From Sclerodactyla briareus (Eukaryota; Echinodermata; Holothuroidea; Dendrochirotida; Sclerodactylidae), in contig JAODTK010003654.1 in assembly GCA_026419785.1 (NCBI GenBank), positions 248,001 to 312,000 of the forward strand: 64,000 bases of DNA, written 5' to 3'. A program made the position numbers and the translations under genes. The stretch's first letter is position 1. The number at the start of each line of letters is the position of its first letter. Shown here one piece after another: positions 12,230-24,200 of the stretch. The notes under the pieces are model-generated. The model had not been told where the DNA came from, did not search any database, and was given only the letters and a program-made list of their open reading frames with translations.

Positions 12230-13100
12230 ATAACTTGAGAGTGAAAACACGAACGACAATACCCAAATTCGGAGAAATAGTGGAAGAAATTTGGCATAGC
12301 AAAAATGAAAAGTTTTTTAATTATGGATTTGGTGGTCAATTTCGCGCGCATCATTACTGATGTAATTTGTCATATAACTGCATGAAATCCACTACCTTTT
12401 TATCTGGGTAAGCTTTGTTCTGCCCCAATTTACTGAACCTTTGAACGTGTACGTGCAACCATGGTCATTTAACTATAGTGGGTGTGCGTGGTTTCCAGTG
12501 ATAATCATAATTTGATGATCTTTAAATGTTCATTATTGTCTAACCGTACCCTATTCGTGTTGCGGAAATTTGTTCCGTTGTGCGGGGGACACACACACCA
12601 TATGTCCAGGTGCGGACGCGCGCAGAGCCAGGATTACCCATGTTCATACCGCAATGCCGCGCAAAATTTTGAATCGAAAGGCCAAAATAAAATAACCTAG
12701 AAAATATTAAATCATGGCGTTAATATACACATACCGGCGTTTTGAATATGCGAGTAAATGCTTTCGAATCATGGTGTTCACTGAATAAGCCAGATGCCTT
12801 GGGGCAGACTGCGCCCTCACCTCCAATTTGGTCCCTGAGATGGAAATTCGGGCTAAATTCGTGGAAAATTGTGGAAAGGAGAAAGGCACAGTGAAAAAAA
12901 AGCCATGAATTTTCTGCTACTTTTTCGATAAATGCCGGAGAACATGCAAAAAATTCCGCGTGCTCCGCGCGCGCTGGTAGCGTTCGATGGCTGACTTGTA
13001 GAATTCTCGGCCAAATATTTACTGCTCCCCAATTGGAAGGGTCCGTACGCCTATGGCTTTTCCCTTCGATCCCACCAAGTACCGTTTTGGTAGCCACCTG
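12230..13100. repeat. Further fragments of the GC-core AT-rich repeat
   Basis: GAGAGTGAAAACACGAACG with AATTTCGCGCGC (12235-12350) and AAAAAATTCCGCGTGCTCCGCG (12950-12975) repeat the pattern seen at 11.6 kb. The block ends near GGGTCCGTACGCCTATG. The 149-codon minus frame at 12720-13169 runs through this repeat and has no domain. Confidence 0.35.
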
Positions 13101-14680
13101 GATCCCACGCACACAAGCCAAAGTAGAAAGGGGTAATGAACGTACAAAGTGTGATATTCGGGTAATCATCTTAGTATGCCGATGACAACTTTTTTTGTCG
13201 TCTCTTACTCAAATCAACATGTAGAATGGGTGCTCTCGATCTGGCAAGTGCCGTTTCCGGCGATCTTGGAGGGTATGAAAAGCTACAATTTGCTTTGTAC
13301 GATTCGGGGCGCCAACCAATGTGGCGCTCCGCTTTATATGGTTATTTGCTTCCTATTGTCCCCCGCCCCTTTTCAAAACAGATCGGACGCTGGTTGTGGT
13401 GCTGTCTCCTATGCAGTGATAACATAGTGACTAGTTGATATGTTTGCATAGTAACCAAACAAGACAAGACTGTGGCATGATGAACTTTTTAGACCTACTC
13501 CCCGCAGCTTTAAAATACACACACAACACAGTCACACTAGACCCATGATTTTCCACAGCATCTGTTCTCTAGGTCTAGTTCATTTATTTGCATGGTCGTA
13601 CGGTAGTTTCGACTTGCTGTAAGTATTCCGGCTGTTCCTTTTTCCTCACTGTTGTTGACTTTACTGTAGTTATAATGATACAAACGTGCTCCCCTTTCCT
13701 TCCTTCCAGAATATACGCAGTGGCACGAACAAGATGAAATTATTTTCCTCAGCAAAGTCAGATGACGTGAAAAACAAGAGAGAGGAACTTCATCATGGCA
13801 ACGCTCGTGATTATGGGCGCTTTGGATAATTTTTTGGGGGGGGGTTATTTTTTTTTTTTTTTTCATTTTGTGTCCATCCAGTTTATTGGAACATCTCCTG
13901 AATATTTGAGGGTGGGATGCTTCATTAAGGCTAACAAAGAACACTTTACATTTCAGTTTTTCTAGAGACCGTATAAGGTTCGTTTTTTATAATTGCATTA
14001 TTTCTATCATTAGTCAAACGTTACGATATGTGACGTAGAACTTACCTCACGCTGGCACTCTCCATCGAAGTAATGTGTAAGTGGTGACTGTTTAGCCACT
14101 CCTCCGACAAACACAAACAAAAATCCGCTTCGGTGTAGTTATTATAACAACATCATGTAATGCGCCCACTCTCTTCAGTCTCTAACACTAACAGTATTCT
14201 GTATTAAGTTAATCTTGTATTCAAAGAGGCTTGTTTGTCATTCGCCTTGAAATAGAGAATGCATTTTAAAATTGCCGGGAACGGTTCTATCAATATGTTG
14301 TTCTTTATAGGCTGAAGGGTACACGGTTTTCAACGATTTGGGAATTCATTCCTTAGTGGAGTTCTGGGATGGGTATCTATAGTGGCATCGATCGGTCGAA
14401 ATAACATTTTTTAATTAACCAACGCAGTGGGCAGAAATTAAAACGTGAAAGCGAGACAAGATATATTGATGCACGTAGGCCTGCAGCAATAATACAACGG
14501 TAAAGCGAGACAAGTATATTGGAGGCCTTAGGCCTCATTGTTACAAGTTGCTGCAGCCAAGAGTGTTTCATTTTAACATTACTGTCAAACAATCGACTTG
14601 TTTATTTCGAGTTAATAGATGATGCATGCAGCCATGGATAAGTTCCCCATCGCCCCTGCTTGATACATCCATACATCTCC
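13101..14680. other. No supported gene; poly-G/poly-T tract
   Basis: A moderately GC-rich stretch at 13.22-13.42 kb has two overlapping plus frames without recognisable domains. G and T homopolymers occur at about 13836-13863. Confidence 0.35.
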
Positions 14681-14682
14681 GA

Positions 14683-14752
14683 CGACTACTAACTCCTACT
14701 ACTCACTCTACTACTACTACTACACTACTACTATAAATAATAATAATATATC
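14683..14752. repeat. (CTA)n / (ATA)n microsatellite
   Basis: Interrupted ACTACTACT units passing into AATAATAATA. Confidence 0.9.
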
Positions 14753-15709
14753 GTAGAGAGGGGTCTTACACTCGGCATCATTTTCTACCCAGAAATAATA
14801 TAGTCCGAACTACCTTTTCAAGTTATGGAGGTATGCAATTCACGCGGGAGAACTCAATGTCACTCACAGTCACATTTTAGTGTGTTGATAAATAGTATCC
14901 TACCTCAAGGTCTACATGGACTAACATATTACTTGAAGTACACTGGTCATAGGTGAACCTAACTTCTCTATTTTGGTGTCCTATATCTAGTAATAATTCA
15001 GAAACCAAAACTACCTCAGAAAAAAATTCAGAAAAGAAGACAATTCGGCTTATGCGCAGTGTGCCTCGTGAACGTCATGAGAGTAACCGGGACCCTGTGA
15101 ATACAAAGTCAATCCAAAACAATTATTTTTCCACGGAGTTACAAACTACATGTGATCTGATTAAAAACGCACACATTTGTTCCCCTGGTATGGGAGAATA
15201 CTTAGCATTTTTCCATTATGATCTTAATTAATAAGTTTCGGCTATAATGGTGCAAAACATCAGCATTTACCGTGTGAAGTAATAGCGACCTTTTGCATTG
15301 TTTCCTCTGTGACGTCATCAGTTCGGGTGGATTAATTTAGGTGCAAGTACATAACGCAACAGAACATTCAGGGAACATGCCAGATTCGCCAAATTTTGGT
15401 TGTGGGTGTTTGACAGGGCCTCTTTTCACCTGTGCCGACCTAAGATGTCTTTGCATTACCATTGTACTTGAAGCCGATGTCAATATAATTCCCGATATCA
15501 CTATCAGACGCTTCCTGTAACTTTTGTGCATATATTCGAGTTCAAGATTGACTGACGGACCGTCTGCACTTGAGAGACTTCCCGCATGTTATTGTGTTTC
15601 CACCTCTCGAATTAATTCGAAAGAAAACCGCTGTTACCCTTGCTTTTGTTGGCTGATTTCTTCCTAACAACCGTTGACAGCTATGGTTTATTGAACGGCC
15701 GGCCGAACG
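14753..15709. other. No supported gene
   Basis: AT-rich. The plus frame of 92 codons at 14953-15231 is serine/threonine-rich and has no recognisable domain. Confidence 0.35.
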
Positions 15710-15846
15710 GAAAGATAGACATAAAGAAAGATAGATACGGAGGATAGACATACAGACAGATAGATAGATACTGATAGATAGATAGATATGATTGATAGAT
15801 AGATAGCATGATATATCGATAGATAGATATATAGATAATAGATGAT
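15710..15846. repeat. (GATA)n microsatellite, interrupted
   Basis: About 135 bases of imperfect GATA/TAGA units. The minus-strand frame across it is only a translation of the repeat (YLSIYLSI type). Confidence 0.9.
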
Positions 15847-16154
15847 CGAGGGGACCCAGGTCATGCCGCCAAACATTCCCCTCAGCGGCCCAATGCTGTG
15901 CATTAGTATAGCATCCCCTTTTTGTGTTTGGATTATTAATCTATGTCCCACAGTACCCATACCACTGCAGGCCTGGTCATACTAATATCACTTCTTTTCT
16001 CTCGCCATTGAATATAAAAAATATAGAACTACAAAGAACAACACCGGATGTAATCTGACAACGTTTATTAACAATATTATATTTTTAAGAAATACAGGAT
16101 GAATGCTTAAGAACTATTAATTAGCTGGAGGAAAATTTGATGCAGCAACCCAAA
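15847..16154. other. No supported gene
   Basis: Short spacer between the GATA microsatellite and the 16.2-kb repeat; nothing recognisable. Confidence 0.4.
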
Positions 16155-16365
16155 CCAGATTTTCATACGACTCTCGTACGGAGTTAGCGCCCATTGAAAG
16201 GTGGTGAATGTGTATTGCGAAAAATCGGAGGGTGCTGTATGGGTTGGTGTTGTTGATGGTTACTTTGCTGGGAACAATTACAAAGAACTTCCGAGGAGTT
16301 ATTTACTAGATAAACCATGGAATACCATAACATAATCGTCTGTGTTGTTCAACTGTGACGTTCAT
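16155..16365 (+). repeat. Dispersed repeat, copy 2 (see 9.4 kb)
   Basis: Shares ACGGAGTTA, GTGTATTGCGAA and GTTACTTTGCTGGG-type blocks in the same order as 9425-9800, but is shorter by internal deletions. Confidence 0.45.
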
Positions 16366-17139
16366 ACTTTTTGCACACTGGGACTCTCCCTAATTTTTTT
16401 TTCCATTATGACCAAGAGTCCAATAACCCACATAGCCACATCGTAATGAAAATGGGGTTGGGGCCCTCATAGATAAAATCTTCCATTCCCTATGATATAA
16501 CCTTCATTGTATCCATGCCTGCAGTTGTTTCTTAACTCTTCGACAACATCGAATTATCATGTATCTTACACGGCATTGCAGAACCCATTGTAGGTCCCAT
16601 TAATGTTTTTTTCTTTTTCTTCAACGAATGAAATTATACGATTTCTGCATTTCTGTTTCTCATCTTGCAGTGACTAAACATTTATTCAATTTTTTCAGCC
16701 TCCCCCCTTTTTAATATTTATTATGGTTAGGAATAGGTACCATGCGATAAGAGTGCACGTTTCTGCCTCTGTGGACCATATCTATCTTTGCGAACTATTA
16801 ATAGGACATTCAGACATGACCCCTTCAGTTCTCATGATTGGCGAATTTGCACATGCGTACGGTACCCGCATGGCCGCATCCATGGCACCCCAGCATTATT
16901 GTCTCACAACACCCAGCAAACATAGACCTGCCTTCGCCTGTAAAAGTTTAAACTCACACGCGAGATTACAGCTGATTGATTTGAAACTCCCAAGATGAAA
17001 TAGCGTTTTCAAACCGACATCTCTTTCGAACTCATCTCGTTATTATGTTTATTTACATTAAACTGGTAATATCATTTCGCCAGACCCGGACAGACCGTTC
17101 CGTTTGCTGCCGTACAGCCACGGGCGTCACACAAAAGTA
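16366..17139. other. No supported gene
   Basis: AT-rich; the 91-codon plus frame at 16723 has no recognisable domain. Confidence 0.35.
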
Positions 17140-17300
17140 TCGATTTTTTTTTTGCATCAACTTATTATAGTACGATAGACCGTATCGATTGCGAATTGCA
17201 ATGACACGGGATTTTTCGTCGTGACGTCATGCAAACGCATGTCGTTGTTCGCTCGCCAGTTACTACCAGACAATTCATGACAATGCCTCTTTAACATTCA
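17140..17300. repeat. CGATACGGTAT-type palindromic element
   Basis: AAGTATCGATTTTTTTTTTG, AGACCGTATCGATTGCGAATTG, then GTCGTGACGTCATGCAAACG and CAATGCCTCTTTAAC. The same ordered words (CGATACGGTAT, GTCGTGACGTCATG, TGTCTCTTTAA) occur at 40.6-40.85 kb and partly at 18.8-18.96, 42.2-42.36, 26.97-27.06 and 59.54-59.64 kb. It looks like a nonautonomous fold-back DNA element family. Confidence 0.5.
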
Positions 17301-18083
17301 CCGCCATCCCACTCCCTTCTTTTTTGAAATTTTGCGTAAAGAGCGGTTATTATATCATTTACCTCAGTCAGATGATGGTTTTGATGAGAAATGTTCCTGA
17401 TGAAATGAAATGCAGAACATTTACTCCAATATTCTGGAACCTAATCCCACATGATCTAACAAACGACGTTTCATTTTTCGTAAAAAGGAGCTTACGTCTT
17501 TATAAAAACTCTATGACTAACTCTTTCCCAGCCATGAGAGAATATGCATGAGTCCTCTGCTTATCGTTTACATGAGGTTTTCATATAAGACATTCTTCAG
17601 GCTACTTATACCAATAATAAAATCAATTTTGTCATACATGTTTTCTGTATGCTACCAGTAAAAAATCCACGTTCTGGGTGGTTCCTTTTTGTAGGTTTTG
17701 CTGAATAAAGCTTAAAAGCTAACTACCACATTCACCGGGTTCATCCGGACGAACACCACCACTGGCTACGGTGTTCAGGGGGAATGGCTTACTTCCACTG
17801 GCTCTCCTAACTGTTTTTGCGTACTATCGCAGGTAGGGCCTACCCACAACCCCGTGGCTATAGTCTGCTAGGTTGTGGCCACCATACTACGTGGTTCAAT
17901 TGAGGTCAACGTGTTTTCGATACATTGGGCGCAACTCTTTGCCAATAATTCACAATCTAATTATGGCAACATGTTTCTGATCTCTATCGTCAGTTGTACC
18001 AAAATCGTGTCCAGGTATGTTGGCAACGTGTGTCCGGCAACTGTTGTGCATGTTGTGCAAGATGTTGACAGTGTACACAGGCC
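17301..18083. other. Spacer downstream of gene A
   Basis: No confident feature. The 144-codon plus frame starting at 17875 runs antisense through the tail exon of gene A and is probably chance. The 3' UTR of gene A would lie here on the minus strand, but no AATAAA signal could be tied to it. Confidence 0.35.
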
Positions 18084-18281
18084 TCAATTCGCAAGGAAAT
18101 CAACTCCATGTTTCTTCGCCTTGAGAACATCTCTAACACTCATGCCTCTTATACACATATCTTGTTTTGCCAACACCCCTTTATTCGTTTTCGTTGGTGA
18201 TAGTCCACTGGCTTCAATCGGCGTAAAAGATCTGTGGTTAGGTATCTCATACAAACTATCTTCCACTGGTATCTCAAAAAT
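18084..18281 (-). CDS. Gene A, C-terminal tail exon
   Basis: Begins after a TTTCTGCAG acceptor and reads IFEIPVEDSLYEIP, then stays open to a stop at 18084. Copy B has the matching exon (46787-46886) with VEDS-LYEIP and DLYTPM before its stop. YEIP and DLYTPM resemble tyrosine-centred SH2-docking motifs found in receptor kinase tails. Relative to copy B, copy A carries three extra bases spread over the exon, so its last part may be out of frame and its apparent length (about 66 codons) may be inflated. Confidence 0.65.
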   Translation of the reverse strand: MFEIPVEDSLYEIPNHRSFTPIEASGLSPTKTNKGVLAKQDMCIRGMSVRDVLKAKKHGVDFLAN

Positions 18282-21200
18282 CTGCAGAAAGCAAATTAAG
18301 GGAGAGTGAGTGAGTTGTGACGAAGTTATTGAAATACAATTCAGCGACGCAGATAACACTTGTTTGTATTTTTCATTAGTATTTACAAAGAAAAATAAGT
18401 GTAAATGCCAAATCTCGGTGTTTCATTTGTTAGTCATTTCGGTCCTTAGTTCTTCGTGGGAAGCGTAGGCGACCACCACAAACACGTTACTTACCCTTGG
18501 GGATTCTCTATGAAATAAAATTAGTCAAAATAATGAGTTGGAATGAGTTCCACTTTGACTACGTTCTGAGATTCGTCTGGACGGGCGCTTGTGACTGTCG
18601 TCATGCCAGCAATCAAACAGCAAGTCATTTCTGGAAACGAAAAAAATATGTCCAAAATAGCAGTTCGATATTGCACAAGAACGGACGTTTATACATTGAC
18701 AGTCCTTACCAAGGAAAAGAAAAACTGATGAAGTTCCTCATGTTTAAAAAAGAAAAAAGGAAAACATCCGTATGTTCTTAGCTTACGAGCATTGTCGTCT
18801 TAAGGGCAACTGGCGAAAAAACGAGGCGACCTTTGTGTGCCCTTAACGACTGGAGGGATAATTCGATGCAAATCGCTCGATACGGTATATGGTCATAATG
18901 ATATTCTAAATAGTAAATTAGTCAAAGATCGCGAGGCGATTCTGACGTAACGTCCTTAACAGCCTCGTCCGTTTTTTGGCGGGTGTTGGAAGACGATAAT
19001 CCCTCTTTAATAATGGCGTGATCGATACCGTTTGATACCCGCTCATTCATCTCATGAACATCCTAACCTTTGACTATGCTGCGCCACTGATCTCGTGTTT
19101 ACCACCACTGTTACACCGTGAGACTCAATCGCCTTCAGTGGTGGTGCCTACCCCTTGCACCCAATTGTCGTAAGTAGTGCAACTGCTTATGCGAAGAATG
19201 GTTAGATCTACGTCACAATTTTTTTTTTTTTTCTTTTGACTGATCATTTCTTCATTGAAAGTTACCATGTTGACAGAACGGAACGAGATTGATTCGATTC
19301 AAAAAATCATTATAAACCATAGGCTCTCATCGAAACGCACCTATCTGTGGGTAAATCTCAGGCCACGTTCCTTGTAGTGTTTCCACATGCTGGTTCTTTG
19401 GAGTCGCCTCTTGGTCGGTAGAAAGGCGGAACTCTGGAATAAATTAGGAAAAAAGCTGTCATGATTCTTGCACATTCATATACATGTCCAATTTGAACTT
19501 GATAGATTTGCCTCCTGTAATCTACTCAAAAACTCATTGCTTGGTTCTTTCATGTCTTCTGACCTTGACGACTTTGAGCTTTTCCCAAAAAAAAAGTAAA
19601 AGAATGATGTTTGGGTTCTCCAAATATCATACTCAAAATATTTTTGGGCTTTATGCTAATCTTGCACCTTGAATGACGAAACTCACCCAAGAACACAGGG
19701 TATTCGATCCCTATAGGCAACCCAATTGAAACCTATAGATTTTCTTTTTTCTCTTATTATCGACCCACAATCACAACCGGTTTTATTTACCTTTCCTAAC
19801 CTTGAATTACTTTCAAATGGTTCAAAAGGTTATCGGGGCACGCCCTTCCTCGATATACGCCCCATTCATCTTACTATATGAATACATCCTACACAAACGC
19901 ACAAACACACAACCACACACACACTCGCAGAGCATGCAAAAAAGTCGCACATCGAATCATGTGAGGACATATATTCCTTCGTCTTTGACAAGGATTGACA
20001 AATTCCTGAGTGTATTGATGCTGTTGAACGAGAGGGCAATCTAGGAGTTGCAGATCTCATCATCTTGTGAAATTCTGAGATGAGGAATTCAGCTGGGCTA
20101 CCCCATTCAGACAATTCTTTAAAAAAAACAAATCCGTATGCGAAACCATCTATGGACACACATATCCATGCAACCACCCACAGTAAAATTGATATTAACA
20201 AATATTTATTACCATATCAACTGGTTGCTATGGGACCAACCCCCTAAAACAGGTCTTTACGATGTAACTAGCCTACAGAATATGATGCAATGTGCCCCAT
20301 GGGGTAATGGGTCATTTCTATCACTGTTTCTAGTTGAAGATGCAAAATATCAAGACAAAGTTACCTGCCGATATCTAATTTTGCCATATGACATTCGCGG
20401 TAAACCAACATCGCTGGCGTGCGTATATTCATTCCACAATAGAGCTTCCGGCGAGAAATAGTTAAATGAAACCGCGTCTTAGAATGAATATAGAAATAAA
20501 TCAAAACATATTGAACAGAGCATACCTTCCCATGATACCTTGCTCCCCTCTAAACAGAATTTTACTAGGAGTAGGTCAGTCATCGCAACTGGAATTTACC
20601 AAATGAGCAACGAACCATTACTAACAATTGAGAAGCAGCTTTGCGAATGGCTGCATGACAGGGAGTTAATGACTTCATGCCTTACAATTAGGCCTACCTT
20701 AGATCTCATGAGACTTGCTACTTTTGGCGCGTCTTCAGACAGACAGAAATCATAATAGTTTACAGTGGCCTCCCTCCGATAATAGGACTTTCTCCGTTGA
20801 CAGACCTGGATGGAGAAACTGAAGAAGATATACCATAATGTGTGCATTAACCAGTTGCCAACCTGAATATTTTGTTTGTATTAATACCGGAATAATTGAT
20901 CACCCTTTTTTGATTGATTCAATTATTGTGGCTAGATTTGCCAGAAATGGAGTTTCGTGGGGAAGACCGAGCAGCAACTCCATACTGTCTATACAATATA
21001 CCCTGATCACTCAGATTCCGTACAATCCAGGAGTATACGTTTGATTTGATTTGACTTGATGTGATTTCTACGGGTTCAGGGGTTAACTCGCCTTCTCTTC
21101 TCGACTAGTGCTCAGAGGATATCGAGGCCGGGGTGTCAACCATTTCCCACTCTGCTCCCGAGACTGCCATTTTACGTCGCCTCCGAAAAGACGATCGTGA

Positions 21201-24200
21201 CTCAATGAAATCCGACCACTCTCTCGGAACCTGGAGGAGTGGAAGTCATGTCCAACGCGACTTCTCACAGTCGACCGACGAGACTTATCGCAAATATCCC
21301 GTAAAACCTCATAACCACGCACAAATTCCACTGCATTTCAGCGGAAACCTGAGTAAAGAACATAACCGCGCCCATCGCAAATGGTCATTACAGACAGCCT
21401 CTTAGGGATAAGTGTGTCGGGTGACTGCTGATTCGACCGAATGTCTGCTTGGCAAAGCTCACAATTCTACTCTGCCATTCTTTTTCCGCCCAACCAGGTT
21501 GATGAATGTTGGAGTCCAATAGTCTACATGCTTACGTTGATAACAGAAGGAAATCTTACCCCAAATGAGTGCAAAACCTCCATTGCTTCAAGTATCCACC
21601 AGTTGTCCCGTTTCACCTCGGGTAATGAAACAGGGGAGGTTGAAGAGGTATCGTCAGAAGGGTCTATGGACACTGTGAGATACTTGTCGAGAGTCTTACA
21701 GGCAGTATGTTCCGTGATGAGATAAAAAGCATCGCCTGAGACATACAAACGCTCATGTGAAGATTTTTTACTGTTGAAAAGTAAACAAAAAAAAACTTGA
21801 GATGCGAAGGTTATTGAACATAACGACATGTTCCATGTAGCTCAGACACTGGGCGATCTTTCGGAAAATAAATACCGTATGAAAATAAACCAAGATAGTT
21901 TTTATTGAAGTTTACTGACAACTTGGGATGAATAATGAACTGAAGTAAGCCGCTTACATTTTCCGATTCCAATTCCTTCAACTTTCGTAAGATGATTCGT
22001 GCCTGGTAATTCCAAAGCTCTCTTCACGAACGCATCCCATTGGAGAATTTCTTCTGCAAATTTGATTCTGTGAATAAATAAACAGCTAGGGTGTGTACGC
22101 CTGTAAACAGTTAGTCACGCATTCATCCAGTCGGTTTGACATCAGAGAATTTACTTCATTCTCTAGCATAGTTGAAACCAATGACAGGGAATTCCAATGT
22201 GGCATTATCCATGTTCAGTTGCCCATAAGCTCGTTTGTTTTAAGGTAGATAAAAAGTAGGAGGGCACCATACGATTCTGGGATGATTTACAAGCATCATG
22301 AAATATTCAATGAAAATGAAAACTGTGCACTAATATATACATCCTCATTGTCGTAATTCCCATTTGTGCAAAACCTGTTTTAATAGTCTGTGGACTTGTT
22401 TCAGCGTTTCATGCCGTGATTTCAAACCCTGGCAGCGCCTATGGTTTTGTGTTTTTGCAGTGTCTGGGCACCGGATTGAGTCCTGATTTGATATAACAAC
22501 ATCAATGTCAGTAACAATGGTAATATATTAAAATCCACCAAGCAAGGATATATTGCGGCACTGCCTGACTGAGGTATTCTCGTAAAACATTTTCTTGGAT
22601 GTTTGGTTCCTTAACCCCAGATTCTAAGGTGTCAATGTGGTGTCAACTGGTATGGGGTGTTGCGTGTAACTGAATATTGCAAATCAATTTTGAAGTTTCG
22701 TATTGGCTATCATGTATCTGATCGTAGGTACTGGCTAAAACAATAATGAGAATAATTGACACTATTTTGATTTATCACTAGCAACTCTATGAAATTAGTA
22801 CTAGATGTTTGTTATCACATGAAAAATCATACGAAACGAACAAGTAGCTAGATGAACAGCTGCAAACTTCACGATTGCAAACATTTTTGAAGGAACTAAA
22901 CGCATGAATTTTACTCCATAGACCTCCGCTACACACCATCCTACCTACCTGTTACCGTCGTAATACAACTCTCTTATCGACTTTAGTGGTGTCTTAATTG
23001 TCCCCATCCATCGGTTGTATTTTCTTCCCATTTTCATGTTTCCGATAATACACATCCATCCTCACTTAATCATGTTCTTATCGAAGCTGCCTCCTTGACC
23101 GCCGAATAATAATGGTAGTGATTAACCGAAAGCAGAATTAAATGTAGCGTATATTTGAACAATTTGCATTTAAATGAACCATGCTTGTCATGTTTTGGAA
23201 TGAGTCAACACGCATGTGGATGAACAATAAACTAACTTATTACGACGATAGCTTCTTTTTCTATATAGTAGTAAATGTGATTGGTGGAATAGTGCTTGGT
23301 AATGATAACCAGGGCCTAGCGAGCGGGGGGGGGGGGGGGGTGTGGTGTGTGTAGGACAGCCCCCAATAATTTCGTGCTGTCGCAATTTTCAGTCTTTCGG
23401 CAAAAAGGATAAGGGGAAAGAAAAGAAGAGGGTAGAGAGAATAGGTGAAAAGAAGAGGAAAAGGGGAGGAAGAAAGAGGAGAAGGGAAGGAAAAAGGAAA
23501 GTGAGAGAGGACCATGGGAAGACGGAAAGAAAGAGGAATAGAAAAAAACAACGGTAGCGGCCAGACTTTATTCTCGCTATTCGACTTTTGCCTCTTCACT
23601 AATTGGCCATCCATCGTCGGCCAGAGAATGGCCGCCGGCAAACTAGAGTATTTGACGGTTGTAGCTGTCGGTGTAATTGGACGAGTGCCGGGTCTATCGG
23701 CAAATTCGGCAAAAGGGGGAATAAGGCTTTATCATTTTTGACATTTTTATTTTCCATGAGTACGACAGTACTTTGAAAGTTTTTGTTTCTTGTCTATATT
23801 CCAAGATACATAAAAAAAAAATTCAAGCCATTTTGCTGAAAACAAATTAAGAAAGAATTCCAACAGATGAACAATGAAACAGTCCGGTTCTAGTGCGGGG
23901 AATCATGCGAGGGCCATAGCTAGAGACAGGCTAGAGATAGAAGCCCCCCCCCCCCCAGTTTGTTAGACAAGACTTGGCAGAGAAACGGACTACCCAACTT
24001 TGGGCAAGACATAAGTTAAATCTGGTTAGGATATCTAATGATAAGTGGAAAGCAGATGTACTAAATGGCCGAATCTTGATCAATAGCACCATTGAAGTGC
24101 CAATTTTTTTTGCGCGCTTCGCGCGCCGTGTGTACTTAATGGCCTGCTTCATATAAAAAAACACTCACGAGCTGCAGTAAATCGTGTATGGTTTAGAATT

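Noticed and set aside
15688-15960. 90-codon minus frame rich in Tyr, Leu, Ser and Ile
   Set aside because: Translation of the GATA microsatellite.
17875-18309. 144-codon plus-strand frame
   Set aside because: Its 3' half is antisense to the tail exon of gene A, which has independent support from copy B.
20138-20461. 107-codon plus-strand frame
   Set aside because: Overlaps the antisense of the APE exon of gene A; no domain in the plus frame.
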